Below, in pieces: positions 11,271-23,700 of a stretch of DNA of 64,000 nucleotides (position 1 is its first letter; each line of letters begins with the position of its first letter). The stretch comes from Theocolax elegans (lineage: Eukaryota > Arthropoda > Insecta > Hymenoptera > Cerocephalidae): NCBI GenBank assembly GCA_026168455.1, contig CM047426.1, forward strand, positions 34,841,058-34,905,057. The letters run 5' to 3'. Both the position numbers and the translations under genes were made by a program. The notes beneath the pieces are model-generated. The model saw only the letters and a program-made list of their open reading frames with translations, searched no databases and was not told the origin of the DNA.

Positions 11271-12640
11271 ACGAGAGAGATAAGGAACTGGGACAACAAG
11301 TGAGAAAAGGAGAGAGTATTTAAATTAACGGTTACGGAGGGTAGTTTCCGGAAAGGGAGCATTCTAGCATCGTGAGTGGAAGAGTAGAGTATTCTGAGTG
11401 ATAGAGAGAGCGTGTGTCCTTGATAAAATCAAGTATCAGTATAGTGATTGTGAGGAGATAATTTTTGAGAAACTATTTTTTGATAGATTGAGATATATAT
11501 AGATATACATATATAGATAGATATTATATTACTATCTTAAATACATAATATTTGAATTGATCTACTTAATTGGTAAGTGATTCAACTATTATTGTGGCGT
11601 CTAATATATCTATAAATTTACTGTTGGTCAAACGTGGTTGTTTCGGGAGTGATTGCTTTTATATCGTTGGGACCGTTGGGTTTTATTTGTTAATTACGTC
11701 GCGTTACGTTGGGTTTTTTTCGCGCGTTATTAATAAATATTAAGTTTCACAAATCTCTCTCGTGGTAGTGGTGACAGTGGATTCCGCAAGGAATCCGCTT
11801 ATTAATTTTCTGTGCGGAAAACAAGTGTATTTACGCCAACTATAAATTATTATAGATTACAGTGGAAACCGGTCCACTGTAAATTCGACGGGATCTCCCT
11901 CTGAGAGAGTCGGCTATCAAACAGGTATTCAGTATCGAACAGGTGTCAAAATTCAAACTGTAGAAGTTACAAAAAAATCATTACCTTAGACATCTTTGGA
12001 CGAAAGGGTTAATACATAGTGCAATGAAAGTAGATTCTAAATTTTTCAACTACTGAATATCGAATTCGTTGAAATAAAAATATTATCATTAATAAAGTAA
12101 GTTGGCTTAAAATAATGAGGCACATGTAGAGTAATAGGTACACGTTGCATAAAAATAAAAATCATCTTATGCAAGCATCTTTAATATATCTTCTTGACTA
12201 CTGCAATAAATGTGTATTTTCGAGTATAGACTATAGAATAAAATTCTTTTAGATTGTTTCGCATCAATAAATAATATACATGTACAGTGTTAAAAAGCAT
12301 TTCTATACAAAAATCAATGTCATAATATAATTATAATCAACGTAGTGAATACCTTGGTAATTAAAAATTTTATATAAACTTTGCGTTTAATATGAATATA
12401 AAATAATTAAAATAATTTTAACAAACTCTTATACGTTGAAAAAAATGAAAGCTCTCTGTTAAATAAAAATCAGCCTGAAAAACATATATCCATCTAGTAA
12501 AGGTCTAGCGGTTATGCGTTAGCACGATCCTATATAATACTCGTTTGCGTAAAAAATGCACATCCTGGTAACAACAATGTCGCACAAATGAGGTAGAAGC
12601 TGAGCGAAAAAGAGAGAAAGAGGGGCCAACCAGAGAAAGG
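11271..12640. other. unassigned region, no gene seen
   Basis: The part from about 11570 to 11900 is G/T-rich with no open frame of note. The part from about 11950 to 12500 is AT-rich. I could not support an exon, RNA or repeat here. Confidence 0.4.
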
Positions 12641-12687
12641 AAGGTGAGAGGGGTTGACGCGGCTGCGGGTAGGGGCTGAACCGACGG

Positions 12688-12721
12688 CAGCAGCAGCAGC
12701 AGCAGCAGCAGCGGCGGCGGC
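12688..12721 (+). repeat. (CAG)8 followed by (CGG)3
   Basis: Eight CAG triplets (12688-12711) run into CGG triplets just upstream of the predicted transcription start. They lie in DNA that is probably not translated, so a polyglutamine tract is unlikely. Confidence 0.85.
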
Positions 12722-12757
12722 AATGGTTCCGAATGCCCGAGAAGCGCCGCCGAGAGT

Positions 12758-12791
12758 TCAGTCGTAGCGCTGCCGCCGTTCGAATCGGACG
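12758..12791 (+). promoter_or_regulatory. Inr + DPE core promoter
   Basis: An arthropod initiator TCAGTCG lies at 12758-12764, placing +1 at A12760. A downstream promoter element GGACG lies at 12787-12791, exactly +28 to +32, matching RGWYV in full. The Inr-DPE pair depends on strict spacing in insects, and both parts fit here with no TATA box. The surrounding 150 bases are GC-rich. It would drive rightward transcription through the leader and the coding exon starting at 13808. Known: consensus and spacing. Inferred: that it is used. Confidence 0.6.
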
Positions 12792-13807
12792 CGCTTTATT
12801 CGTGTCGCGTATACATACATGCACATATACCCAAGTATATGTATGTGTGTATATCCGGTCCCTCTCTCTTTTCATTTCTCTAATATGTGCGTCGTGTGTT
12901 TATATTCTTGGGGCTGACCACACGCATGTCTCTTTCACTTGGTCTCGAGATATTTATGTCGTTATAAAGTTGTGTTTGAATGATCTCTGAGTGCATATAA
13001 ATACATATCAATGTTTACATTCTCGTGAACAGTTTTGGAAATATATAAATGTGTGGATTATATCGTTGTCTGGTGAAAATTCTTAGGACGACAAAGTGTT
13101 TGTATTGACTGTGCTTGACAACTCGGATGGACAATATAAGTGTGGTGTATTAATTTACTATTAACGAGAAGAGGAACTTTGGAAAAAAAAGTTTGATAAA
13201 AAAAGACGGTGCGATACCCGCGTCACACAAATAACGACGACGTATTCCAAGAGAAATCCGAGAGCTTCCGGAAAGCCCGGGAGCTTTAAATCCATTAATC
13301 GTCGCCCGAGTGTAAGAAAGAGAGTGAGAGCGAGCAAAAAAGCTGTGTGCGCGCGCGACGAGGTTCTATTAATAAAAAGGCTGAGTAAGTACAGAGACCG
13401 AAGGCTGATTTAAGTGACTAAAACTTATATGCGCGTGTGTCTCTCTGTTCCCTTTTGTTCTTATCTCTTGTTGGATGCTCAGCCGATGTAAACACGCGGA
13501 GATCGACGATCAGTGGCGCCTGTGAATCAAAATAGACGAAGCGTCAAAAGAAATACAGAGGGAGAGAGAGAGAGAGAGGGAAAGAGAGAGACTTGACTCG
13601 ATGCCAATACGCATGGTTAAAGGGACCGGAATGTAGTTGGTCGAGCAATGGCCACCTTCGCGAAAGTACCGTGAGTGTTCGGTGGCGGGTTAATTATTCC
13701 GGGGTGATTGGGATCTATAATACTACAATTCAAAGATGAGGTGGAAGATTTTTAAAATCCCGGTTATAATGTAGCCATGCCGGGATTAGAGATGCGGAAG
13801 TTTCATT
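12792..13807 (+). other. probable 5' untranslated leader, possibly spliced
   Basis: This lies between the Inr/DPE promoter and the candidate start codon. It has GC-richer parts, a GA repeat at 13560-13576, and a short upstream frame ATGGCCACC... at 13648 that stops after eight codons. A donor-like ACC|GTGAGT lies at the end of that short frame (about 13670), so an alternative first exon coding MATFAKV is possible. In the frame of the 13808 ATG the last stop is TAG at 13787, so the main coding start cannot lie further upstream in that frame without splicing. Confidence 0.35.
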
Positions 13808-14018
13808 ATGTCTAGACAGACAAAGGATCCGGTTCATAAGTGCCATTCGGATCCGGGGCAGCAAGCGGCCCCGGTCGCCGGTTGCTGCTCCTTAGTTAGC
13901 AAACGTAACATTGGACGCAGTGTAGCCGGCGGCCGGCACGTGCCCGGTTTGCCAGCCGCTACTGCACCAGCCACGCGCAAATGCGTCCTTACTCTCGATG
14001 GCTACAACTACGTTATTG
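13808..14018 (+). CDS. candidate first coding exon of an unidentified host gene
   Basis: The frame opens at ATG 13808, the first ATG after an in-frame TAG at 13787. It runs 70 codons plus one base to a strong splice donor, G|GTAAGT, at 14019-14024, giving a phase-1 exon end. The product begins MSRQTKDPVHKCHSDPG and ends RKCVLTLDGYNYVI. It is rich in Cys, Gly and Ala, with no signal peptide or membrane segment. The GC content is well above the flanks and falls sharply after the donor, as at an exon edge. I do not recognise the protein; the terminal CVLTLDGYNYVI looks like the start of a folded domain that would continue in the next exon. The next exon was not found, so a long first intron is likely. 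Without splicing the frame stops at 14095. Confidence 0.5.
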
Positions 14019-14024
14019 GTAAGT

Positions 14025-16705
14025 TCCCGTATATCCTTCTCATCCCCATTACTAATTGCTTTGAGGGTTATGCGCACTTTAGTCTCCGTATGTAAATTTG
14101 AATCGGACGATTAGTAAACATTCAGTTGCGGTAAATATTTGGACTGATCGTTTAATGAGATTTTCTTAATTACTTCGGTAATTAAGTTGCAAAATGTTTT
14201 TCAAACTTTCAAATACTTGTACGCTATAATTTGCTTTACGAATAGTTATCACCTGTCATTTTTAAAAATAACTTTGACATTTTGTATAATGATAAAAATA
14301 GAATGCTTTACTATCATTGTAGGAAAATTTCGCGAAACATTTTTTTTACATTTCTAAACGATTTCTTGCGTTGAATATTAATTTAACAAACTAATTATAT
14401 GTTAGAATTATTACGAAAGAAGGAACTACATACGCATATAAACTATTATAATAGTATTTATAAAGTAAACATTTTTACGTTATTACAATTTAATCATTTA
14501 CACTATCATCCAACGGATAAAAGTAATTTATCTAACTTTTTGCCACCTTTACGCTGTTTATGTCAAATCATAAAAAAGTATAGTAAACTTTTTAAACGTT
14601 ATCTAATCTAACATTCTCAACTGTAAAATAAAAAGAGTATATCAAACCCATTCAATAATCAAATTATCGACTTAGAACTATTTTTGCAAAATTTAATATT
14701 GTATATTATTGTGCAAATATTTAATGTCATAGGTGCAGTAGTTTATCATTTGTTTTGAAAATGTACAGACATGTATAGTACACAGCATCTAAAAGTTTTA
14801 AAATAATTAATCTCTTAAATTACTGAGCCTATCACCTTAAAAATTAGTACAATCAAAGATAACAAAGGGCCATATTCTCATGAGGCTTTCCCTAAATATT
14901 AATATACAACTAGCCACAAATAATTTGCTCGATATTTCTTAATTATGAATTGAAGCTTTTATTTACTATAAATTATATAAGAGGTAAATAAACTTAACAT
15001 ATACACGTATACATACATGTATACGTTTATTAATTATTTTAACGCACCTGAATAATATTACAAAAAGTTTCGTTTTGTTGATTAATGTCAGTTTATATTT
15101 AGTCATATTAAAATTAGCGAATGAAAACAAGTTTTTTACGTGCTATGTTAACTTTGCCAAATTGACTCTTAAACTACAGGCTAGTGTAAGTGACATGTAA
15201 AGAAGTTATTTAAATGAAAGCACCTATTAGTCAAATTTTTATTAATTAAATAGGTCATTCTTCACAACTATCACCACTTGTATGAGAATTCAAGTTAATT
15301 CTCAACTTTCTTTAACAACTACAGTAATATATACAGTAAATTATTTATTATAATTCAAACAATTTAAATATTTCAAATATTAGTACAGTATGAAGAAGAC
15401 TAAGTTATCAATAGAATACAATAAAAAAATTTGACAGTACTAAATTTTACTATAGTTTATACAAAAATATAATATATATCATACTTCAGTTATGAATGTT
15501 TAATATGTCCATAGTAAACAACGTAGACATAATAATTTATTTTTAAGTATAGTAATCCTAATTTGAAAGTATTGTACTTAATGAAATTTGTAACAGCTGA
15601 CTGACGGTAGTATTAGTCTAGATCGTAGAATTTACTATTACAAATGATAAATAGAAGTGCAATAATTATATTTCTGACCACGAGTCGCGTACAAATAGCG
15701 AAATAAATAGTGTGCTTGCGCAACAAGATTAATTTATATTGTTTTAAAAACACTTGTTAACGATATTCATGTAAATTTAAATGTTACACAATTAATCTTC
15801 ACGTAATTTATAGTTTCTTATCTTAATTTAATCACGACAAATTTGCTTCGTTTATTCTATTTTGCTGTAGCAGTTAATTCCAAATATGACCGTTATGCGG
15901 CGCGCCCGGTATATTAAACGTATACCAAATTTAGATATTAAATTTTCTCGTACATTATTGAACTTTTCGTCGATTTGTATTCAAGGGACTTTGAAAAATG
16001 AAATTTTATATTTTTTACTTATCTACTGTCGAATTATATTTATAATACAGTTTTACACCTGCAAACAAAAAGTTATTCAGGTCAAAAACCGGATAACCTT
16101 TACAATACTAAAAAAGATTATTTACTACACAATAATTTTATCTTTATCAAATAGTATAAAACAGTGAAACTTACTTTATTAATATTATATATTATTATTT
16201 CTGTTGGAAAATATTAAATAAGTACATGAAAAGATTACTAGTTCTAAATATAAGAATAAGTATAAACGGCTAGCAGTTTTCAATAAATTAATGAAAATTG
16301 AAATTTTACTATTGTAAATAGTGACTTATACTATCACGCACGTTCACCTTTAATTTACCGTTAAATATTGTATAATTTGCTATAAAACCCATCAATTATT
16401 ACTATTTAATTGATATATTGTGAATATATTAACTTATAATTATTATTCGTGTTGGATACAAGCAATAAATGCATATTAAAGAATAATATTAATTATATAA
16501 GTAGGTATAGTTATGATGAGATGGAAAATAATGTGCTTAATAAAATATTTTATAAAAATACCACGACGAATATAAATACATGTATAATAAGTAATAATAT
16601 TTAAAAATCATGTGTGTATGTATGTAAAGTCGAAGATTTAATGCACGTTAGCGAAAGAGAGAATGGAAAAATGAAAGAAAAAGAAGCAAGGAGGAAATCT
16701 AGGAA
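14025..16705. other. AT-rich, intron-like stretch
   Basis: No exon, RNA or mobile element is supported. A perfect 22-base palindrome, ACGTATACAT-AC-ATGTATACGT, lies at 15005-15026. Small open frames (for example at 14399 and 15886) are Lys/Ile/Tyr-rich and compositional. Confidence 0.5.
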
Positions 16706-16710
16706 AAAAG

Positions 16711-16772
<62 letters not shown>
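16706..16772 (+). repeat. (AAAG)n-(AG)n microsatellite
   Basis: AAAG repeats (about 16706-16733) merge into an AG run to 16772. An open frame across it is low-complexity Lys/Glu/Arg and is not a gene. Confidence 0.9.
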
Positions 16773-16778
<6 letters not shown>

Positions 16779-19700
16779 CGAAATGAAGAAAGGAATAATG
16801 GAAGAAAGAAAGAAAGGAAGAAGTAAAATAAATCTCGAGTATAAGCAGATGTTTCGATTAAGATAGCCGCATTATACTGTATAAGAAGATAAAAGTTTAT
16901 ACGGCGCTAAAGTTCCGTATACCCGCGACACGAAAGTAATTTCTATATCGATTCCTCAAGCTTGGTATACTTGTCCCGATGATAGATCGCGTTCCGGGCG
17001 TATCATGTACACGCAGAGGCACGCACACAATTGTCATTTTTCGCTGGTGTGTACATTCCAAATGAAAGAGGTTGATAGCGCAACCGCATACGCGTACGTC
17101 ACTATAAGCGACAATTTCTTGTATGTAGACATTTACCCTACATGAATGTGTACGTATACAACATAGATACACGTGTGCGCATCTAACTAATTTATATAGT
17201 GAACGTAGGTATATGAAAAATATACGTTCGCGTGGGAAGATAATAATCCAACCGTTACACGTGAAAAATGTGAATCGGGATGGTCTTTTTTAGGGGATAT
17301 ATTTCGTATTGGTAGCGCACACTCGAGGAAAAGCGTATTATGCATTCAACGATATAAATCCTTGATAAGTGTACAAGCATCATCCTATGGTGTGTGTGTG
17401 TGGGTGTCTGCGTGTGTCTGCGTGTGTGTGCCCGCGTGTGAGTCCATGTGTGTGTATATATATTCTTGAATATTCTATTTGTACGGGATCGTGTCTTTTA
17501 TATACATACTCCCCGTCCCCGTACGCGCATGTATAATCTATCTACGATTCGTCGATCTTGGGGTAATACCTTTTTTACTTTTGTTTATACATACGTCACT
17601 TCCCTTCTTTTACGGGTTCTTTCACTTTAAAATTTAGACCATTTCCAAGAGCAATAAACTATAATATCTACCGAATTATTTTCATACGAAAACTCTATTC
17701 CAAGATTTATATTCGATGTATATCAACGATTATTTCAGCTACTCAAATTTTTAGAACGACATATTTTTAGTTATGTGTACACGAATTCAATGTGGACGCA
17801 TATAAATTATTTAAATAATGTAAAACACTTGAATGTGACAAGATTTATTTTAAATCAACGTTAAATTTTCATCCTGCAATTATTAGAATGGAATGAATAT
17901 TGAATGTATTAATATATTATTACTCATCGGATTTCTCTTTTGTATAAAACTGTAATTTTTGTTGTAATACAATATCACTGTTTTAAATATCTTCTTGCAA
18001 AGAAAAATGTATTTTATTGTGATCAAAATATTTTTTACAAAAATCATACTGCATAATAATAATGATTCCAAAAATATTTGTGTGATGTACATACAGATGT
18101 GATTTAATTTTATGTAAATGATAAAAAAAGTATAAAAATATTTGCATATTACGGTACTCTAAAATCTGATCTTTTGTCTAGCTTTATCAGAGCCCGTACC
18201 AAAACCATATACGCAACCCCAATTCACTTTTATAAACGTATCACGCAGAAAGAAAATTTTACACTAGATCTTACGATAATTATAGAACATTGTCTTTTTC
18301 CATTTTCATTTCAAACTAAAAAGTATTTAAATACTTTCTCGCAATTTTTTTCTAGTTAAATGAGAATAAAATGTGTTGAAATTTATATGTAAAAAAGACG
18401 TATTTACATTATTATTTTATTCTTACGCATGCAAATAAATTGTATTAAAACATTCTTATTAAGTCTACATTTATAAGTATGTATCATAAACTGTTGTACA
18501 ACAATATCGTAGAACAATGTATGTTACATTTTATATCGAGATATATACAACACATAATAATTGATTAAAGTCTAAGTAAATTCATCTTAATATCAAAAAT
18601 GTATGTTAGTATGATTATTCTAAATGAAAATTGTAATGCATTCATTATTTACTGAAGCAACTATCGTTTTATTTAAATTATAGCAGTTATCTTTCAATCT
18701 TTGACCTAAGACCACGTACTTGAACTGACAATAATAAACTAGATAATAGGAAAGTTAAAGTTGTTGAAATTGAGGTATGGAACGTGGGATACGATGACCA
18801 AATTACCTGTAGTATGTACGTATATGTAACAAGCCACTTCAGAGTTTGATAACGATCAAACTTTGTATTCAAGATTACAGTATCTATCCAACTTTTGCTT
18901 AAAAATTATCTTAATTTTCGTTATAATACTATTAGATGTGCATTTTAATTATTTTTATTCTTATAACAAGCTTTTTCAAAAATTGTAATGGCATATGTTC
19001 TTACATAAATAGCTTTCGGTTTAAGCAAATTGTCTATATCCAAAAAATAATATCTGGAGAAAATTATTTAAAAATGTAGGATTTGTAAAGAATATATCAC
19101 TACATACAGAAGTGTAGTGTATAATGAATTGACACTACTATTAATTTAAATAATTTATAGGATAATTTAATGACTTCAAAAAAGCATAATTTTGCCAAAA
19201 CTTGAAATAGACCTATTTCTTCGAGTTAACTTTTTTTCTAAAATATACTTCTCTGTAGGGAGTAGGGACACGTAATATGCAAATTTCAGTTTTATAGCTC
19301 AGCTTTGACGTTTTTCAAAGTATTAAAGTACAATTTATTTCCATAAAAATATACAACTTTTTTCACAAAAAATATAAACTTTTATTTGAACTACCGATAT
19401 AAAATTCATAATATTCATAGATTTTTTGAATATACGTTATTAAGTGATTATCTCGAATATAATTATAATTTTGCAATTGTTTTAATACGTATAATAAAGA
19501 TTATTCTTTATAAAGTTTAAAAGTAATTTCTTCAAATTATGTATAAAAGTTTGACGTTTTGTTTCAATTTTGAAACTTTAACAACCTAAGTTTAATGTCA
19601 ATAGTAAAATCTAAACCACTTTATAAAAAAAAGAATTATAGTGATAATAATAAAATTGACTTATAATATTTTCCTCGTTACTTTGTAAAAGACAGCTACA

Positions 19701-20390
19701 AATAAATCGAATTTGTATAACTTGTACATCTTTCATTTCCGATGAAATTAAAAGAAGAATGTTTCTAATTTTGTGTATATGGACAACTTTATGGCATATG
19801 GTGCTCATATTATGAATTTTATTTTTTGCAAAATAATAGTCGACTTTAATGCGCCGTATGATATTTCCCATAAAAGTTTATAGTGTAAATCTATAGGAAA
19901 ATCATATACCTATATATGAAGTTATTCAATCAGAATTCAAGGAAAAGGTATAAACAAACGCGCAAGTACATATCTTTACTCAACCATACCAATCCACGCA
20001 TACATACACGCAGACGCTCGCACTTACATATGGTATATCGCAACTGTAAGTTTAATTGAAACGGTTCTTTCTGTTCAAAATATTTAAATTTTGAAATGAC
20101 AAAGGAAATTATAAACAAGAAATTTAAGATATTATCGCAGTTTGTAACTTTTATATAGTATACGTGTCATATTCCACGTATTCATTTGGCTAAATTCTAT
20201 ATGAATTCGTGTATAGAAATATTTGATGTAGATAGTGTAACTTGTAATACTATCCTTTCAAACAGCATTTACGAAGTTGCTATTAAAATTATAACCGAGT
20301 CATTTGTAAAATATCAGTTTTTATATTAATATCATTATTACAGAGTCGCACGTGTAACACCCACATAATTTGCCAACATTCTTGATCATA
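16773..20390. other. mostly AT-rich, intron-like; no gene seen
   Basis: A GC-richer patch spans about 16880-17540 and includes an interrupted TG microsatellite at 17391-17456. The minus-strand frame at 16897-17172 and plus-strand frame at 17448-17630 are not recognisable proteins. 17640-20390 is AT-rich with no supported feature. Confidence 0.45.
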
Positions 20391-20603
20391 CGCAGTGGAA
20401 CGCAGATCGAATAATGCTCTCTCTCTCTCTTCTTGTATATTCGTGAAAGAAAAAAGGCTCGATGACTTCGGGCAACACGTCCCGATTAGCCCGATCTTAT
20501 TATCGCGTGTGGCACGACGAGGATAACGAAGGTCTGCGTGTATGTGCGTTCGCGCGCACGTGTGTATTATGCACGAGACGTATGTGTATGTACGTGTGGT
20601 AAT

Positions 20604-20605
<2 letters not shown>

Positions 20606-20648
<43 letters not shown>

Positions 20649-20650
20649 CG
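20606..20650 (+). repeat. (GT)17-(CG)5 microsatellite
   Basis: An uninterrupted GT run (20606-20640) passes directly into a CG run (20641-20650). It sits in a GC-richer patch (about 20380-20720). Alternating purine-pyrimidine DNA of this length is the classic Z-DNA-prone composition. Confidence 0.9.
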
Positions 20651-20719
20651 CTTGTGCACGAATATATAGTTAGCTGTAGGCGTCGCGTGCTAAATCGGTA
20701 AGATACGCAAAAATGGTTT

Positions 20720-23700
20720 AGAGTTTTGCGCCACGCGGGACGATCATTAACCGTTTAATAATTCACGATAAGCGTGTTTGAACCGTTGAACCGTTTTTTG
20801 ACCTTGTCTTCGAAGAATATCCAAATTGATTGTACTGGAAATTTTCTACTCGTTTTCCTTTTACCAAAGTAAGAAATCTTTATTATGTTCAAAATTCTTG
20901 CAAGTGTTGATCGCGTAATCACGTTTGATCATATTGTTTTATGAGATTTATAAATTGAAAAATATTTTTTTTATACCTTCGAAAAAATAATTTTAGCCAA
21001 TTTGAGCAATGACAAAAAGTCAATTATTATTTATTGTACACAATAGAGCAATAAAAGTAAACTTAGTGAATTTCAATTTTACATGGATATTTAATGATGA
21101 CGCAATTTGTTTTTAATTGACTTGGTATATTTTATTTTATAATAAATTCATTGGAAAATGAAAACTTCAATTATAAAAAGTGATTTATTTACGTACAAAC
21201 ACAAATATAATATATTTGATAAATATTGTATTCTAGGAAATACATTATTAACATTTTTATACAAATTAACATTACTTTTTTTGACAAATGCACTTATAAT
21301 TTTGTATATCTACAATTAAACCTAAAACGAAAAGTAACTAAAATATACAAAATAAAAACTGATACAACAGTTAAAATTTGGTTTTTCATTTATACGTCAA
21401 AGTTACCAATAATCAATGAAAAACTTTTCAAATATTTTCCTCTGATAATTATAGGCGGAAAATTTTTCGAACAAACGCTTTTTAAATTTGCAATATATCA
21501 TCAATATATTTTTCGATAATTTTGTATGACTACATGTTTACGAACGAACGGATGCAATGAGGTTCGTATCCAAATTGTTTGTGAATTAAAAAATATGTGT
21601 ATTCTGACAATTATTTTTTTATAGTAATTGAAAACAATTTTTTCAGTAAATTATTAATTAAATTAATATTTAGTAAGTAATAATAAACGAAATATTTTGA
21701 AACTGAACAGTGTAACATCAAATATAGAAAAGTAAATTTATTTATGTATACTCAATCGAAGAGATTTTTCCCTTTTGACGATTGACAAACTTTACGATTA
21801 GGATGAGTTTATGTGTAAAATCACGAAGAAAAACACTTTTATTTGATTCGAACTCGTGGGCCAAATGTTATTCCTGCTCGTCGAGTCTTTGCACTTCTTA
21901 GCTTAAAGCTTGTACTGTTTCGATTTACTAAACAACTTTTGCAGAATATTAAATTTTGACTAGCACGTTTGAACTTGTATACAAAGAGAAAAAGATTTCA
22001 ATTTTACAAATTGAATCCAAAACTGTTTATTTTTGTTACAAACAACATATAACAAGTAAATATATATTTAAGCATTATTTAAATAGGTAAAGTATATATA
22101 AATTACATATTGCTGCTGTTACTGAAAAATATTTGTGCGTATAATTACTCATTTATATAAATTTTAAATGTTGTATTCTACATTCAAAGATAAACCAAAT
22201 TAAAAGTTAATATTATATCTAGAAGCACGTGCAGAAACTGAAGAAAATAAATATTTTAAAGCTTGAATTTTATTTATAACAATAATATTAAATCAACTAA
22301 TTGTTTATAGTGTCATTCGTTATTCATATTCGATTTAAATGTTTTTTAACACAATTATAGTTGCGTTTAATTTTTTATATACATATAGAACTCCATTCCT
22401 CTATTTAGTATCTTTACGTAGCTTTAACATGCTATATCATTGCTATATATAGGTATAAATATTTTACTATCAAAATAATTGGTTATAAATGTTCAAAAGC
22501 TATCGTAATATCGATATTTAATAGGAGACTAAATAACAATAATTAAAAAAGGTTTTTATTAAATAATCTAATCCAACGTAATTCGAAATACCAATTTCAG
22601 TTTTGTAACAATAAATAATATAGTGCAAACTTTATTTTTTTCTATCAATCAAAAACTTTTACGTCGCTCTCTGTGTTTATCCAAATAATTTATTTATAGC
22701 ATTTTGCCGTTTCAGAACTTTCTGTGCGCAGGTAACATGCCTCACTCTTTTATGTTTTCAAAGTGTATTGGCATAGTAACGATATAGTCATCCCAACCGT
22801 GCTACACACCAGTAAAATAAAGCGTATGTACGTAACGTTTACTGTAGGTACGTCGAACTAAATGGGAGATAGTGAAAGAGACGGAAAGAATGGGAGCAAG
22901 GAAAGTAACGCTGAGAAACAAAAAAAAATTGTGCGATAGTGAAACGACAAAAAATATAAAAAAGAATTTTATGAATCGTACAATCAAAAATGCGCGAAAA
23001 TTCACTACCGTTATAATAGTCAAATTTTTAGGGTAACAAAAAACGTCTGAATATTTTATTATTGACCAGCAGTGAGCCAAAGTTTATGGGATTAAACACA
23101 AGTTTACTTAGTATTGATATAATTATTTGCGAACGTGATTCATAAATAAACACTAGTTTATTTAATATATCATAGAAGTCTATGCCAAAATAATAGACGA
23201 TATATCTGTTTATTTATAGTTGTGAAGCGATAATTAAGTACTATTGGTAATGTATTAACTGCAGTACAGATTTTTATTACTCTAATTAAAAGTCAATCGT
23301 TTATTAGTGCATAATATTGTAAAGAATACTATGAATATGGAATATGACAAGCATTCAAAGGTCCAATGAGATAATCGACATTATTGAAGTTATTATAACG
23401 TCAATAAATGCATGAACTGGAGCTGCTATACTACGTAGTCTATAGTTTGCATGTAAAAACAAAATAATCTTAAATCTATCTTAAATACTCATTAAGATTC
23501 TTACACAATCCAATTTTTTTCTCGCTGTTATTAATATCATTAAAATGTAATAAATGCAGCAATCGTACTATCGAGTAATAAAATAACAACATTAATTACA
23601 GACAAGTCCTACAATTTTTTTTGATTTTATAAATTTCATTTATAATTAAATTATTGGAGTTACTAAATGAATTAAAAACAGCTGCATTTAACAATTTAAG

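Noticed and set aside
12505..12875. Minus-strand frames with poly-Leu or poly-Cys across the CAG run
   Set aside because: They are low-complexity translations of the (CAG)8 repeat on the strand opposite the predicted promoter.
16614..16826. 70-codon open frame, plus strand
   Set aside because: It is a translation of the AAAG/AG microsatellite (Lys/Glu/Arg repeats).
22710..22740. TTTCAG...GTAACA microexon-like bracket
   Set aside because: A 16-base exon with these weak sites cannot be told from chance without transcripts.
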